The notes beneath the pieces are model-generated. The model had not been told where the DNA came from, did not search any database, and saw only the letters and a program-made list of their open reading frames with translations. Both the position numbers and the translations under genes were made by a program. A DNA stretch of 6,568 nt from an uncultured Actinomycetes bacterium (GTDB taxonomy: Bacteria; Actinomycetota; Acidimicrobiia; Acidimicrobiales; RAAP-2). The stretch lies in assembly GCA_903854175.1 (NCBI GenBank), contig CAINVQ010000001.1, positions 1 to 6,568 on the forward strand, in the 5' to 3' direction. How positions within the stretch are numbered: the first letter of the stretch is position 1; each line of letters starts with the position of its first letter. This document shows positions 6,422 to 6,568 of the stretch, in pieces.

Positions 6422-6494
6422 CATCCACCAAATTTAAAACTTTTTACATTACATTTGTATGAATGTTCACGGTGAATGTACAGGGGTAGGTCGG
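6422..6494. promoter_or_regulatory. AT-rich intergenic region with nested inverted repeats
   Basis: This gap lies between cysH and the next plus-strand gene. It contains TACATT (6445-6450) and a second ACATT (6451-6455), answered by AATGT (6462-6466) and AATGTA (6475-6480), and a perfect 11-bp palindrome TTCACGGTGAA (6466-6476). GAATGT occurs twice, 13 bp apart (6461-6466 and 6474-6479). A weak promoter, TTTAAA (6433-6438) with TTGTAT (6455-6460) 16 bp on, would put the palindrome at the transcription start, where an operator could act. No GC-rich stem followed by a T-run is present, so no intrinsic terminator for cysH is visible. Confidence 0.4.
6482..6486 (+). promoter_or_regulatory. Ribosome binding site of the partial gene at the right edge
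   Basis: AGGGG ends eight bases before the ATG at 6495, normal spacing and strength for a Shine-Dalgarno site. It is the main reason to accept this ATG as a start. Confidence 0.6.
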
Positions 6495-6568
6495 ATGCTT
6501 CTAATTATTATTGCGCTCTTCTGGGTAGCCATTTTGGCACCCGTTGCTGTAAAGCACTTTCGCGACAG
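6495..6568 (+). CDS. N-terminus of a membrane-anchored protein, runs off the right edge
   Basis: Only 24 codons are visible (MLLIIIALFWVAILAPVAVKHFRD), too few to identify the gene. The first 19 or so residues form one hydrophobic segment followed by Lys-His-Phe-Arg, so the protein would be anchored by its N-terminus with the remainder probably cytoplasmic (positive-inside rule). Several actinobacterial proteins begin this way, including the septation protein SepX/GlpR, which has a Trp in the helix and a Pro before a basic stretch. That parallel is a guess. A good ribosome site precedes the ATG, and the gene probably has its own promoter in the gap after cysH. Confidence 0.6.
   Translation, partial: MLLIIIALFWVAILAPVAVKHFRD

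Noticed and set aside
6428..6446. AAATTT-AAAAC-TTTTT stretch as terminator of cysH
   Set aside because: Only A/T pairs with no GC-rich stem and no stable loop; it does not look like an intrinsic terminator.

Overview
This 6.6 kb stretch reads as an ordinary bacterial chromosome, most likely from an actinobacterium of moderate GC content. The protein sequences support this. The GlpX N-terminus (PDRNIALEMIRVTEAAA, GEGEKDEAPMLYNGE) and the MurA with Asp in place of the usual catalytic Cys both resemble mycobacterial-type homologues, and the CysH is of the iron-sulfur actinobacterial/Bacillus type rather than the E. coli type. Base composition looks balanced rather than GC-rich, which would fit a free-living aquatic actinobacterium (for example an acidimicrobial lineage). 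That lineage placement is inference. No mobile element, CRISPR array, tRNA or rRNA is visible.

Layout. (1) At the left edge, on the minus strand, lies the N-terminal part of glpX (class II fructose-1,6-bisphosphatase), which runs off the window. (2) An 81-bp divergent gap separates it from a plus-strand run of three genes joined by two ATGA stop/start overlaps: murA (first step of peptidoglycan precursor synthesis), meaB (G-protein chaperone of a B12-dependent acyl-CoA mutase) and a small four-helix membrane protein of unknown function. (3) This run meets a minus-strand cysD-cysN operon tail to tail, and the two convergent genes share the four bases CTAG as overlapping TAG stops. (4) A 54-bp gap separates cysD from the divergent cysH. 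(5) A 73-bp AT-rich, repeat-rich gap follows cysH, then the first 24 codons of a plus-strand membrane-anchored protein that leaves the window.

Function. CysD and CysN together make adenosine 5'-phosphosulfate (APS) from sulfate and ATP. CysH then reduces the activated sulfate to sulfite. CysN carries no fused APS kinase and no cysC is present here, so the arrangement fits direct reduction of APS. glpX (gluconeogenesis), murA (cell wall) and meaB (propionate/methylmalonyl-type metabolism) are housekeeping genes without an obvious shared pathway.

The most unusual point is in CysH. It has the CC pair and the catalytic ECGLH cysteine of 4Fe-4S APS reductases, but the expected CxxC is CERM, so one cluster ligand is missing. 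A nearby extra cysteine might compensate. Second in interest are the Asp-type MurA, which predicts intrinsic fosfomycin insensitivity, and the patterned intergenic region after cysH. I found no convincing undescribed multi-gene system.
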